In this document: positions 15,015 to 24,241 of the stretch, one piece after another
Layout: each line of letters begins with the position of its first letter
Numbering within the stretch: position 1 is the first letter of the stretch
Source of the DNA: Thalassobacillus sp. CUG 92003
GTDB lineage: Bacteria; Bacillota; Bacilli; Bacillales; Halobacillaceae
DNA: 64,000 nucleotides
Assembly: GCF_013618635.1 (NCBI RefSeq)
Contig: NZ_JABLSJ010000001.1
Coordinates: 248,001 to 312,000, forward strand
Reading direction: 5' to 3'
Made by a program: the position numbers and the translations under genes
The notes under the pieces: model-generated
What the model was told of the DNA's origin: nothing
Database searches by the model: none
The model's input: the letters and a program-made list of their open reading frames with translations, nothing else

Positions 15015-15905
15015 GTGTCTGATAAAGTGCAAATCGGTTTAATACAAGCGTCTCATGATGTTGATGGAAACGAACCGGTGGAGGTCCATAAGCAGGAATC
15101 GATCGAAAAACATATTAAACTCGTCAGGGAAGCAGCGGATAAAGGGGCTCAGATCATTTGTCTTCAAGAAATTTTTTATGGTCCATACTTTTGCTCGGAA
15201 CAGAGTCCGAAATGGTATGACGCTGCAGAAGAAATTCCGAATGGACCGACGACGATCCGCTTTCAGGAACTTGCTAAAGAGCTGGGCGTGGTCATTGTGC
15301 TGCCCATCTATGAAAGAGAAGGGATTGCTACCTACTATAATACTGCGGCCGTTATTGATGCAGATGGTTCTTATCTAGGAAAGTACCGCAAGCACCACAT
15401 TCCTCAAGTTGGCGTGGGAGATAAAGGGTATGGCTTCTGGGAGAAATTTTATTTCAAACCTGGGAACTTAGGTTATTCCGTTTTTGATACGGCGTTTGCT
15501 AAAGTAGGCGTTTATATTTGTTATGATCGTCACTTCCCCGAAGGTGCTAGAGTACTCGGTTTGAGTGGAGCGGAAATTGTCTTCAATCCGTCTGCAACGG
15601 TTGCCGGTTTATCGGAGTACCTCTGGAAATTGGAACAGCCGGCTCATGCGGTAGCTAATGGTTATTATTTGGGGGCAATCAATCGTGTCGGTTATGAAGG
15701 TCCATGGAATATGGGCGAGTTTTACGGTCAATCCTACCTGGTTGATCCGCGCGGGAATTTCGTCGCTACAGCCAGCCGGGATCAAGACGAAGTGATCGTG
15801 GGTGAAATGGACAAGAGATTTATTCGAGAAGTTCGTGACACATGGCAATTTTATCGTGATCGCCGGCCGGAAACGTACGAAAAGATGGGCGAACTTCTCC
15901 CTTAA
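15015..15905 (+). CDS. Beta-ureidopropionase (N-carbamoyl-beta-alanine amidohydrolase)
   Basis: A 296-residue nitrilase-superfamily amidohydrolase with the catalytic triad Glu52 (LQEIFYGPYF), Lys126 (YRKHHIPQ) and Cys169 (YICYDRHFPEG). It should hydrolyse N-carbamoyl-beta-alanine or N-carbamoyl-beta-aminoisobutyrate to the beta-amino acid, CO2 and ammonia, the third step of reductive pyrimidine breakdown. The GTG at 15015 is preceded by AAGGAGGA at ideal spacing; an in-frame ATG 24 nt earlier has no site. The neighbours catalyse the preceding and following steps. N-carbamoyl-amino-acid or putrescine-type amidases are the alternatives, less likely here. Confidence 0.88.
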   Translation: MSDKVQIGLIQASHDVDGNEPVEVHKQESIEKHIKLVREAADKGAQIICLQEIFYGPYFCSEQSPKWYDAAEEIPNGPTTIRFQELAKELGVVIVLPIYEREGIATYYNTAAVIDADGSYLGKYRKHHIPQVGVGDKGYGFWEKFYFKPGNLGYSVFDTAFAKVGVYICYDRHFPEGARVLGLSGAEIVFNPSATVAGLSEYLWKLEQPAHAVANGYYLGAINRVGYEGPWNMGEFYGQSYLVDPRGNFVATASRDQDEVIVGEMDKRFIREVRDTWQFYRDRRPETYEKMGELLP

Positions 15906-15930
15906 AACAGTAGACACAGTGAGTAGAAGA

Positions 15931-15986
15931 AGTTCTGCATAGAGCAAAGAAAAATAAATCATTTTTCTCTATGTAGAACTTTTTTA
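15931..15986 (+). terminator. Intrinsic terminator
   Basis: AGTTCTGCATAGAG (15931-15944) pairs with CTCTATGTAGAACT (15967-15980) through one G-U pair and is followed by a T-run. Inner AGAAAAAT/ATTTTTCT pairing can lengthen the stem. Confidence 0.75.
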
Positions 15987-16026
15987 TTGATGCACCTGGC
16001 AGTTTATTAAAAGGAGGTTCACGGCA

Positions 16027-17400
16027 TTGACCACATTGAAGAGTAAAGGGATATCCTTAGAGAATTTGAAGCTTAATTTTGAAGAAGTCCATGATGGCCT
16101 GAATGCCCAGGAAGCAATGGAAGAATCCAATCGGTGTTTGTATTGCTACGATGCTCCTTGTATCAAAGCGTGTCCGACAGGTATTGATATCCCTAAATTT
16201 ATCAAAAAGATTGCTTCTGGCAACTTAAAAGGTTCCGCGACGACCATCATGAGCGCGAACCCTGTTGGGGCTTCATGTGCACGGGTTTGCCCGACGGAAG
16301 AGCTGTGTGAGGGGGCATGTGTGCTGAACCACTCGACGGAACCGATCGTGATCGGTGATTTACAACGATTTGCAACCGATTGGGCGATTAAGAATGAACA
16401 GATCTTATTCAAACCAGGTGAAAAGAACGGGAGAAAGGTCGCCGTAGTCGGCGGGGGGCCTGCAGGACTTTCAGCAGCTCGGGAGCTTGCGCGATTCGGT
16501 TATGAGGTCACGATTTTTGAAGCGGCAGAGGAAGCGGGAGGCTTAGATACGTATGGCATCGTCTCCTTCCGGTTACCTCAGGATATTTCGCGCTGGGAAG
16601 TGGATCAAGTCGAAAAATTGGATGTCGAGATCCGAACGAATACTCGTGTTGGGACCGATGTGACGTTTGATGAGCTAGCTGAACAGTATGATTCTATTGT
16701 TCTAACAATCGGAATGGGAAATGTGCCGATGCTTGGAATTGAAGGAGAAAACCTTGAAGGGGTCCACGATGCGATTGAGTTTGTGAAAAGGACCAAATCA
16801 GGAGCCATCACCAAGGAGTTACTCGGAAAAAATGTCGTGGTAGTCGGCGCCGGTAACACAGCTATTGATGCAGCGACGTGTGCGGCTCGTAAAGGGGCAG
16901 CGGATGTGAAAATCGTTTACCGCCGGACAGCTAAGGAAATGACGGCGTATGAATTTGAGTACGATTTTGCCAAACAGGATGACGTTGAATTCAACTGGCT
17001 CACTCAACCGATCGAAATCATCGGGGATAACACTGGGAAGGTGACGCAGCTCAAATGTGTCAAGATGGATCTGGGTGAGGCGGACGAGGACGGACGCAGA
17101 AGACCAGTGCCAGTAGAGAATTCCGAATTTAATATCGAAGTCGATGCCGTCATCAAAGCGATTGGGCAATCGCGTTACACCGATTTGATCGAGGGGTTTG
17201 GACTCGACCATGAAGGCGGCGTTGTCAAAGTGGATCCTGAAACGTTACAAACGTCCAACCCGAACGTGTATGCAGCGGGTGATGTGATTTTTGCCAAAGG
17301 ACAAGGCGAAGCGATGGTCGTCACGGCTGCCCAGCAAGGCAAAGAGATTGCCATGGCGATCCATAAGCAGCTGGACCCCACCCCAACGGCGATCATCTAA
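16027..17400 (+). CDS. preT: NAD(P)H-dependent dihydropyrimidine dehydrogenase, FAD subunit
   Basis: A 457-residue protein. The N-terminal ~130 residues carry the cysteines of two 4Fe-4S clusters (RCLYCYDAPCIKACP and CARVCPTEELCEGAC). Then come an FAD Rossmann motif VAVVGGGPAGLSAA (about 136-150) and an NAD(P)-binding motif VVVVGAGNTAID (about 270-282). This is the glutamate-synthase-small-subunit-like partner of PreA, which passes electrons for reducing uracil and thymine to the 5,6-dihydro forms. The start is TTG with AAAGGAGG upstream. PreA follows after 26 nt, so the two form an operon. In bacteria the direction in vivo is usually reductive catabolism. Confidence 0.9.
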   Translation: MTTLKSKGISLENLKLNFEEVHDGLNAQEAMEESNRCLYCYDAPCIKACPTGIDIPKFIKKIASGNLKGSATTIMSANPVGASCARVCPTEELCEGACVLNHSTEPIVIGDLQRFATDWAIKNEQILFKPGEKNGRKVAVVGGGPAGLSAARELARFGYEVTIFEAAEEAGGLDTYGIVSFRLPQDISRWEVDQVEKLDVEIRTNTRVGTDVTFDELAEQYDSIVLTIGMGNVPMLGIEGENLEGVHDAIEFVKRTKSGAITKELLGKNVVVVGAGNTAIDAATCAARKGAADVKIVYRRTAKEMTAYEFEYDFAKQDDVEFNWLTQPIEIIGDNTGKVTQLKCVKMDLGEADEDGRRRPVPVENSEFNIEVDAVIKAIGQSRYTDLIEGFGLDHEGGVVKVDPETLQTSNPNVYAAGDVIFAKGQGEAMVVTAAQQGKEIAMAIHKQLDPTPTAII

Positions 17401-17426
17401 TACTTATTAATAGGAGGCACCTATAC

Positions 17427-18713
17427 ATGGCCGATTTGAGTTTGAATCTTGCAGGAATAAAATCTCCCAACCCCTTTTGGCTAGCTTCTGCTCCACCGAC
17501 CAATTCCGGGTACCAGGTACAACGGGCGTTCGAAGCGGGCTGGGGCGGAGCCGTTTGGAAGACATTGGGGGAGCCGATTTTGAACGTTTCGTCCCGCTTT
17601 GCGGCCGTTGGTTTTAACGGACAAAATGTCGCGGGTTTTAACAATATCGAATTGATCACCGATCGCCCGCTTGAGGTGAATTTAAAAGAAATTTATGAAA
17701 CGAAAAAGAAGTTCCCGAATCATGCGATTATTGCGTCTCTGATGGTCGAGCCGACTCAGGAAAAGTGGCATGAGATCGTCAAAAAAGTGGAAGATGTGGG
17801 CGTCGACGGCTTGGAACTCAACTTCGGCTGTCCGCATGGGATGGCGGAACGCGGCATGGGCTCGGCATCTGGACAAGTTCCTGAACTCGTCGAAAAGCAG
17901 ACCGCCTGGGTGAAAGAGGTGGCGGAAACGCCTGTCATCGTCAAGCTTACGCCGAATATTACCGACATCACGTTTACAGCAGAAGCAGCTGTTAAAGGCG
18001 GAGCCGACGCTGTGAGTATGATCAATACCATCAATAGTTTGGCCGGTGTAGATATTGATACATGGGATACGATTCCGAATGTTGCCGGGAAGGGGGCCCA
18101 TGGAGGCTATTGTGGTCCTGCTGTTAAGCCGATTGCGCTTAATATGGTAGCCGAATGTGCGCGGCATCCGAGAATCAATGTTCCGATTTCAGGCATGGGA
18201 GGTGTATCAAGCTGGCGTGAAGCAGTCGAATTCATGCTGATGGGCGCCACGGGCGTCCAGGTCTGTACAGCGGCTATGCACCACGGTTTCAGTATCGTCG
18301 AAGATATGAAAGACGGACTGAACAACTATCTCGATGAAAAAGGCATTAATTCAGTGATGGATCTTGTCGGTCAATCGGTCGAAAAGTACTCCGACTGGGG
18401 GAACTTGGATCTCAATCACCAAATCGTCGCTAAAATCAATAACGACGTGTGCATCAACTGTAATAAGTGCCACATTGCGTGTGAGGACACATCGCACCAG
18501 TGTATCGACATGCTTAAAGATGAACAAGGCAACGATATTTTGAAAGTAAGGGAAGAAGATTGCGTTGGGTGTAATCTGTGTTCCATCGTCTGCCCGGTCG
18601 ATGGTGCGATTGATATGGTGGAGTACGCGAATGGTAAACCGCCGATGACATGGAATGAAAGACAGGCGGCCATCGGTGCAGTATCTTCATGCGATGTGGA
18701 CTTAATCAAATAA
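17427..18713 (+). CDS. preA: Dihydropyrimidine dehydrogenase, FMN/Fe-S subunit
   Basis: A 428-residue protein: a dihydroorotate-dehydrogenase-like FMN barrel (GIKSPNPFWLASAPPTNSGY, ELNFGCPHGMAERGMGSA, MINTINSLAGVDIDTW, GMGGVSSWREAVEFMLMGAT) and a C-terminal ferredoxin domain with two 4Fe-4S motifs (CINCNKCHIACE and CVGCNLCSIVCP). It reduces uracil or thymine using electrons from PreT. AGGAGG precedes the ATG. Dihydropyrimidinase follows 22 nt downstream, so preT, preA and the hydrolase are one operon in reaction order. Confidence 0.92.
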   Translation: MADLSLNLAGIKSPNPFWLASAPPTNSGYQVQRAFEAGWGGAVWKTLGEPILNVSSRFAAVGFNGQNVAGFNNIELITDRPLEVNLKEIYETKKKFPNHAIIASLMVEPTQEKWHEIVKKVEDVGVDGLELNFGCPHGMAERGMGSASGQVPELVEKQTAWVKEVAETPVIVKLTPNITDITFTAEAAVKGGADAVSMINTINSLAGVDIDTWDTIPNVAGKGAHGGYCGPAVKPIALNMVAECARHPRINVPISGMGGVSSWREAVEFMLMGATGVQVCTAAMHHGFSIVEDMKDGLNNYLDEKGINSVMDLVGQSVEKYSDWGNLDLNHQIVAKINNDVCINCNKCHIACEDTSHQCIDMLKDEQGNDILKVREEDCVGCNLCSIVCPVDGAIDMVEYANGKPPMTWNERQAAIGAVSSCDVDLIK

Positions 18714-18735
18714 ATAAATTTTCAATGGAGGGTGA

Positions 18736-20151
18736 ATGATGAAAAAAATCATTAAAAACGGCATTATCGTCACGGCAGCGGACACGTACAAAGCGGATAT
18801 TATGGTGGAAAACGAAAAAATCGTTTTGATTGGCAAAGATCTTACCGATTCTGCGGCAGAAGTCATTGATGCTAAAGGGAATTATATCTTCCCCGGAGGC
18901 GTTGACCCCCATACGCACTTAGAGATGCCGTTTGGCGGTACGGTAAGTAAAGATGACTTTGAAACGGGTACGATCGCTGCAGCCCATGGCGGCACGACGA
19001 CAGTTATTGATTTTTGCCTCACCAACAAAGGACAACCGCTCCAGGACTCCATCGATCAGTGGCATGCAAAATCCATGGATAAATCCGTCATCGATTATAG
19101 CTTTCATCTGATGATCAGCGAAATGAATGATAGTGTGCTAGAACAACTTCCGAGCGTTATAGAGGAGGAAGGCATCACGTCTTTTAAAGTGTTCATGGCG
19201 TATAAAAATGTGTTCCAGGCGGATGATGAAACACTATTTCGAACCCTGGAAGAAGCTAAACGACTAGGCGCCCTTGTTATGGTGCATGCAGAAAATGGGG
19301 ACGTCATCGATCACCTGGTGAAAAAGGCGCTCGCCGCTGGACAAACTGACCCCATCTATCATGCGTTGACACGTCCGCCTGAAGTAGAAGGGGAGGCCAC
19401 CGGTCGAGCGGCACAACTGACGGGTCTCGCTGATTCCCAGTTGTACGTCGTTCATGTGTCGTGCGAAGACGCCGTTAAAGAGATATCTGAAGCAAGGAAA
19501 AAAGGCTATCAAGTCATAGGGGAAACCTGTCCACAGTATTTAGTACTCGATCAGAGTTATTTAGAAAAGCCGGACTTTGAAGGCGCTAAGTATGTTTGGT
19601 CCCCACCTCTTCGCGAGAAAAAGAACCAAGATGTCCTTTGGAGCGCCTTGAAGAATGGGGAACTGCAGACATTAGGTTCCGATCAGTGCTCCTTTGACTT
19701 TAATGGCCAGAAAGATTTAGGAAAAGGAGACTTCACGAAGATCCCGAATGGCGGACCGATCATCGAAGATCGCGTGAGCATCCTCTTCTCGGAAGGCGTG
19801 AAAAAAGGCAGAATCAGCTTGAACCAGTTCGTGGATATCACCTCGACTCGCATTGCTAAGACATTCGGCCTCTACCCGCAAAAAGGAACGATTTCAGTTG
19901 GAGCAGACGCCGATCTGGTCATCTTCGATCCAGATGTGGAGCGCACCATTTCTGTTGAAACGAGTCACATGGCTGCAGACTACAATCCATTTGAAGGGAT
20001 GAACGTAACGGGCCAGCCTGTCAGTGTGTTATCACGTGGAGAATTTGTTATTCGTGACAAGGAGTTCGTAGGGAAAGTTGGTTCCGGAAACTATCTGAAA
20101 CGCGCACGCTTTGGTGAACTGAAACCTTCACAAGAAGAACTTTATCAATAA
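18736..20151 (+). CDS. hydA: Dihydropyrimidinase (hydantoinase family)
   Basis: A 471-residue cyclic amidohydrolase: zinc-binding GVDPHTHLEMPFGG, the carboxylated lysine in TSFKVFMAYK, HAENGD, and GSDQCSF near the substrate site. It opens 5,6-dihydrouracil or dihydrothymine to the N-carbamoyl beta-amino acid, the second step of the pathway. Two adjacent ATGs (18736 and 18739) follow GGAGGGTGA, and either can serve. It is the last gene of the preT-preA operon. D-hydantoinase activity is a known side activity of the family. Confidence 0.92.
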   Translation: MMKKIIKNGIIVTAADTYKADIMVENEKIVLIGKDLTDSAAEVIDAKGNYIFPGGVDPHTHLEMPFGGTVSKDDFETGTIAAAHGGTTTVIDFCLTNKGQPLQDSIDQWHAKSMDKSVIDYSFHLMISEMNDSVLEQLPSVIEEEGITSFKVFMAYKNVFQADDETLFRTLEEAKRLGALVMVHAENGDVIDHLVKKALAAGQTDPIYHALTRPPEVEGEATGRAAQLTGLADSQLYVVHVSCEDAVKEISEARKKGYQVIGETCPQYLVLDQSYLEKPDFEGAKYVWSPPLREKKNQDVLWSALKNGELQTLGSDQCSFDFNGQKDLGKGDFTKIPNGGPIIEDRVSILFSEGVKKGRISLNQFVDITSTRIAKTFGLYPQKGTISVGADADLVIFDPDVERTISVETSHMAADYNPFEGMNVTGQPVSVLSRGEFVIRDKEFVGKVGSGNYLKRARFGELKPSQEELYQ

Positions 20152-20164
20152 GAATAAATTGACC

Positions 20165-20203
20165 TAGCTGCTTGGCTATTAACCAACAAGCTAAGCAGCT
20201 TTG
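20165..20203 (+). terminator. Probable terminator hairpin after hydA
   Basis: AGCTGCTT (20166-20173) pairs with AAGCAGCT (20193-20200), and the stem can extend inward through GC pairs. Only a short T stretch follows. Its loop contains TTAACCAA. Confidence 0.5.
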
Positions 20204-20236
20204 GGATAATGGGGGTTCGTTACCGTATAAGGGGGA

Positions 20237-20361
20237 GGGGTGGCTTGGAAACAACTCGCTTTCCTGTGGGGAACCGGCAAGCCTCCTCGGTCGCTTCACT
20301 CCCTGTGGGGTCTTGCCGAGCTCCTTTTCCCACGGGAGTCTCGTCGTTTCCAAGCCACCCC
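20237..20361. repeat. Structured intergenic element with long inverted repeat
   Basis: A perfect 16-bp inverted repeat, GGGGTGGCTTGGAAAC at 20237-20252 and its complement at 20346-20361, encloses about 93 nt. Those contain further complementary pieces (CCGGCAAG/CTTGCCG, CCTGTGGG/CCCACGGG). The region 20204-20575 has no credible gene. The element resembles GC-rich hairpin repeats I recall from intergenic regions of Bacillaceae chromosomes (CTCGCTTTCC...CCTCCTCGG...GGGGTCTTG...GAGTCTCGTCG wording), possibly a non-autonomous mobile element. That recollection is unverified. Confidence 0.65.
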
Positions 20362-20575
20362 ATCGACATACAAATGAACGAACCCTCGTAACAGGAAAAG
20401 GAAGCTTGCTTAGTGCCCAAAGCGAATGATGTCCCGGCACTTCGAAAAACGCTATCCGTGATGTAAGCCTCCGAAACCATGAGCTTGCTCGATCAATGAA
20501 TAACGATTTCATCGTCCATCAACAACGTTTCATAAGTCAAAAAAATTAAAGGAATCAATAGGAGGAGTCCTGTCC

Positions 20576-22075
20576 ATGGACAAAAAAGATAATCATTTGA
20601 TGTCGCCGGACCTTATGCCCATTCCTCATCAGGATAAGAAAATTGGAACACTTGGATTTACGTTTATGTGGGTGGGCATGGCCGTTGTATTAGCTGCATT
20701 TGCGATTGGGGGTGCAGGAGTTCAAGAGATCTCACTTATCTGGGTCGTGTTAGGCACACTCCTTGGCACCATTTTGATTGGGTTCGCCATTACGCTGACC
20801 GCAGATATAGGGATTGAACATGGCATATCATTTCCTGTTTATATGAGGGCGCCATTCGGAACCTTAGGCACGCATTTCCCTTCTGTCGTCAGAGGTCTGG
20901 CAGCATCCATGTGGTTCGGGATCAATACGTTTTTTGGTTCGACCGCCATCAATGGCATTTTAAATATTTTGACTGGCTTTGATAACTGGTTTATCTGTTA
21001 CGTGCTTTTTGCATTATTTCAATTATTCAATACGGCACTCGGCATCAAGGCAGTTGAAAAGTTTGCTGATTTGGCTGCTCCGATCATCATCCTTATCGGT
21101 GTTTGGATGTATTTCAATTTAGCAGGCACAGCTTCGAGCCAAGGAAAAGATATCTGGGCATGGGTGGAAAGCCCGGTCACAGGCGGGGCAGCTTTTACTG
21201 CTTTCGTCGTCGTGGTGGTGAGTAATATGGGCTATTGGGCCACCCTGGCTGCTGATATTTCGTCTATCTCACGCTTCATTAAAGCTCCTAAGCATGAACG
21301 GAACTGGGTTAAACGGAACAAAGGCGCGTTGGTAGGAAGTTTAGTAGCATTGCCTCTGACGCAAACGTTCATCGTTGTATTGGGTGCCGTTTCTTATATT
21401 GCCGTTTCGAACTTTGACCCTGTGGTAGCCTTACAAGAATCGGCAAGTGGTTTAGTGCTGGGCATTCTATTATTAATGATTGTTCTGGCCCAATGGTCGA
21501 CGAATGTATCAGCCAACATTGTTCCGGCCGCGACGATTTTCTCTAATGTTGGAGGACCGAAGCTTCCTTTTTGGGCAGGCGTATTTGCCGCAGGGTTTGT
21601 GGGAACAATTATCCAACCTTGGAGCGTATTTAATCTACTGATTCCCGTCTTGCTGATCGCCGCAGCCATCCTGTCTGTCATCGTTGGGATCATTTTTGCC
21701 GACTATTATCTGTTAAGAAAAAGAAGGATGAATGTCTATGATCTGTATAAGAGCGGCGGGCAATACCGCTATGACGGAGGCATCAATTGGGCTGGAGGTA
21801 TTTCGTGGGTCATCGGGAGTATCTTTGCGTATACATTCAGTACCTATTCTTTCTTTGTCGGATTTGCCGTCGGTGCACTCAGCTATTATCTGTTAGCGAA
21901 ATATTGGTATTTCAAAAAGTACCCACAAGCTGAAATCGATAATCCGAGTGATGACGAATACCTTGGCATCACAGTAGGACGCGATTGGGAGATCGGACCA
22001 GGATTTGAAGAAGAAAGCATTGGAAAGAGAAAGAGTACGGGTACAGAAGGAATTGTACCAAAACCAGAAGTCTAA
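20576..22075 (+). CDS. NCS1-family nucleobase permease
   Basis: A 499-residue transporter with about 12 membrane helices. NCS1 marks include AFAIGGAGVQEISLIWVVLG near the start, the HGISFPVYMRAPFG segment, and SANIVPAATIFSNVGG in the middle. It would import uracil, thymine or a related ring compound by cation symport. AGGAGGAG precedes the ATG. Its position between the catabolic enzymes and the PucR-type regulator points to pyrimidine as substrate, although allantoin or hydantoin are handled by close relatives. Confidence 0.88.
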   Translation: MDKKDNHLMSPDLMPIPHQDKKIGTLGFTFMWVGMAVVLAAFAIGGAGVQEISLIWVVLGTLLGTILIGFAITLTADIGIEHGISFPVYMRAPFGTLGTHFPSVVRGLAASMWFGINTFFGSTAINGILNILTGFDNWFICYVLFALFQLFNTALGIKAVEKFADLAAPIIILIGVWMYFNLAGTASSQGKDIWAWVESPVTGGAAFTAFVVVVVSNMGYWATLAADISSISRFIKAPKHERNWVKRNKGALVGSLVALPLTQTFIVVLGAVSYIAVSNFDPVVALQESASGLVLGILLLMIVLAQWSTNVSANIVPAATIFSNVGGPKLPFWAGVFAAGFVGTIIQPWSVFNLLIPVLLIAAAILSVIVGIIFADYYLLRKRRMNVYDLYKSGGQYRYDGGINWAGGISWVIGSIFAYTFSTYSFFVGFAVGALSYYLLAKYWYFKKYPQAEIDNPSDDEYLGITVGRDWEIGPGFEEESIGKRKSTGTEGIVPKPEV

Positions 22076-22087
22076 AGGGGGTCAACC

Positions 22088-22321
22088 ATGTCGTCTTATC
22101 GAGAATTTGAAGCAGAACGAGAGAAAATCGATTTTTTACTCGAGCAAGGCTATATGATCAAAGGGGTGACAGAAAACTTAAATGGGGCTTTTCTTGAATT
22201 CGAGTACCAGGGGAGTGAAGTAGAGAAAAATAAGCAAGAGGTCTTGCAGATCCTTCATCCGGACGCCAGGAAATACTTTTCTACCATTTTAGTTCAGCAA
22301 CAAAAAAAGCAAAAAGTATAA
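22088..22321 (+). CDS. Small conserved-looking cytoplasmic protein, function unknown
   Basis: A 77-residue soluble protein starting 12 nt after the permease with AAAGGGGGT upstream, clearly co-transcribed. The first half is acidic and helical (YREFEAEREKIDFLLEQGY), then a short beta-rich part (GAFLEFEYQG) and a basic tail (QQQKKQKV). No family is recognised. Its position suggests a role tied to pyrimidine uptake or regulation. Confidence 0.7.
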   Translation: MSSYREFEAEREKIDFLLEQGYMIKGVTENLNGAFLEFEYQGSEVEKNKQEVLQILHPDARKYFSTILVQQQKKQKV

Positions 22322-22435
22322 TAGGTTGTCATGCAAGGGATCGACGATGCTCGGTCCCTTACATTTTGTAAGATTATCTCACAATTGGTTAGATTTTTCA
22401 GATACTTTATAGTACCTTTAAAGAGGGGTATTTCT

Positions 22436-24049
22436 ATGAAGTATCGCATTTCGATTGAACATATTCTGCAAAGGGATCACTTTGAGTCTGCCGAAGTCGT
22501 GGCTGGTCGTAAAGGGCTCGGGCGTTTAGTCAAGTGGGTGCACGTATTCGAAATGACTGAGGTTAGGGGAAACCTCAAAGGTGGAGAATTAGTTTTATCA
22601 ACGGGATTTGGTTGGAAAAATGATGATGACTTATTTCTATGTTTGTTGGGCCAATTGATCAAGCGGAAAGTAGCGGGAATTTGTATTGAACTGGGGAGCT
22701 TCGTCGATCATATTTCGGATGAAGCAATAGAACTAGCTGATCAACATGACTTCCCGATTGTGGTTTTTAACGAAGAAGTGTCCTTCGTCGAAATCACGCA
22801 AGACGTCCATGCTGCATTGATCAACCAGCAATATGAACTGATTGCGAATCTTGAAGATTATGCCCAACGTTTGAATAAACGCCTTCTGTCGATCGATAAC
22901 TATTTTGACATCTTAAAAAATCTACAACAATATGTTAATTGTCAATTGGTTTACATATCCAAGGATCATAAGGTGGTCACCATTCCCACCCTAAGAGAAA
23001 AAGAGCGGGAGAAAACACTTTCTCTTTTAAATGACCCGGCTCAATGCCCTTCAAAATGCACGTTGAAGCAGCCTGTCCAAGTGTTTGAACGCGAGTTCGC
23101 GAACATCTATTTAATGTCGGAGCACCGGGAGTTCGGTGAATTTGAGTCGCTCTTGCTGGATCGTACAGCCACAGCTCTTGCTCAGTTTCTTTTGCGTGAA
23201 CTTTATACAGAGGAAAAGAGGAAGGCGCAGGAAACGGAATGGTTGACTGAATGGCTGCAAGGCGGGCATAGCCTGGAGGAAATCACAAGCTACTTAGCGG
23301 CTTATAAAATCAATAGCTCGGTTACGGGAGCCGTTACGCTTACCGTGAAATTAAAATTGGCAGCAGACCACCAGGCTACGCCGGACATTACGTACTTGAA
23401 TATGCTGATCCACAACATTTTTGATCAAAATGGCTATTTCGTTTTCCCGGTAGAAAAGCGTCATTTGCTCACATTCATTCTCGTGAACAAAAAAGGCGAA
23501 GAAGATTGGAAGAGCAGAATTAAAAGAGGGATTCAACGATTGGAAAAAATCAGCCTCCTCCAAGCCTCAAGCATTTCATCCTTTCAAGTAGCGGGTGGAA
23601 AATATGTGAGGGAGTTGGATCGGTTATACGAAAGTTTTCAAACCGCGCAGGAAACGTTGACCATTCAAGACAAACTTCCGCCAGGTCATGGGAAGTACTT
23701 TTATGAAGATTTGCATATGTATCGGTTGATTTCACTTGTACATAAACACAGCAATTTAAATGGCCTGGTTCAAGAATATTTAGAGCCCATCATCGCGTAT
23801 GATCACAAACATAACACCACACTCTTAGAAACGTTAAAAGTTTATTTAGCCTGCAACGGATCCAAAAAAGAAACAGCCGCGAGAGTGTTCGTTGTCAGGC
23901 AAACGTTGTACCATCGGCTAGAAAAGCTGGAAAAACTGCTTGGGGCCGATTTTATGGAAACAGAGAAAAGGCAGGTCCTCGAGTTTGCTCTCTTAGCTTA
24001 TGAGTATCAGCAGTCTATTCCTCAGGAACGATCTGAAACCTTACCATAA
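22436..24049 (+). CDS. PucR-family transcriptional regulator of pyrimidine catabolism
   Basis: A 537-residue protein. The N-terminal PucR sensory domain (about 1-125) begins ISIEHILQRDHFESAEVVAG; the middle is GGDEF-like/CdaR-type; the C-terminal helix-turn-helix is YLACNGSKKETAARVFVVRQ followed by TLYHRLEKLEKLLG. PucR proteins are ligand-responsive activators of nitrogen-scavenging purine or pyrimidine genes. The ATG at 22436 has AAAGAGGGG upstream; an earlier in-frame start would add 35 residues unlike the family. It lies between the permease and aminotransferase genes, both likely targets. Confidence 0.88.
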   Translation: MKYRISIEHILQRDHFESAEVVAGRKGLGRLVKWVHVFEMTEVRGNLKGGELVLSTGFGWKNDDDLFLCLLGQLIKRKVAGICIELGSFVDHISDEAIELADQHDFPIVVFNEEVSFVEITQDVHAALINQQYELIANLEDYAQRLNKRLLSIDNYFDILKNLQQYVNCQLVYISKDHKVVTIPTLREKEREKTLSLLNDPAQCPSKCTLKQPVQVFEREFANIYLMSEHREFGEFESLLLDRTATALAQFLLRELYTEEKRKAQETEWLTEWLQGGHSLEEITSYLAAYKINSSVTGAVTLTVKLKLAADHQATPDITYLNMLIHNIFDQNGYFVFPVEKRHLLTFILVNKKGEEDWKSRIKRGIQRLEKISLLQASSISSFQVAGGKYVRELDRLYESFQTAQETLTIQDKLPPGHGKYFYEDLHMYRLISLVHKHSNLNGLVQEYLEPIIAYDHKHNTTLLETLKVYLACNGSKKETAARVFVVRQTLYHRLEKLEKLLGADFMETEKRQVLEFALLAYEYQQSIPQERSETLP

Positions 24050-24075
24050 AAAATAGAGCAAAGCGAACCGTCATT

Positions 24076-24104
24076 CACTTATCGATTTGGATAAGTGTTT
24101 TTTT
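24076..24104 (+). terminator. Intrinsic terminator after the PucR gene
   Basis: CACTTATC (24076-24083) pairs with GATAAGTG (24090-24097) and is followed by seven T. Confidence 0.85.
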
Positions 24105-24146
24105 ATTGGCATTGATAAGTCATTATGAAAGAAAGAAAATAACCAT

Positions 24147-24198
24147 TTGACACAATGTCTAATGAAAAACCTCAATCAATATTAGATAATTGAGACAA
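24147..24198. promoter_or_regulatory. Long imperfect inverted repeat upstream of the aminotransferase
   Basis: TTGACACAATGTCTAAT (24147-24163) is mirrored by ATTAGATAATTGAGACAA (24181-24198); they share TTGnCnCAAT and TCTAAT in inverted order. It lies 44-95 nt before the start codon. A binding site for a dimeric regulator, possibly the adjacent PucR protein, is the likely meaning. TTGACA within it could double as a -35 box. Confidence 0.45.
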
Positions 24199-24241
24199 TT
24201 CAAAAAATGATGATCTACAAGCAAATAAGGAGGTATCTCCG

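Noticed and set aside
20166-20200. PucR-box-like TTAACCAA before the permease gene
   Set aside because: Only the core of the recalled PucR motif is present, it lies in the loop of a terminator-like hairpin 390 nt from the permease start, and no equal copy was found before other pathway genes.
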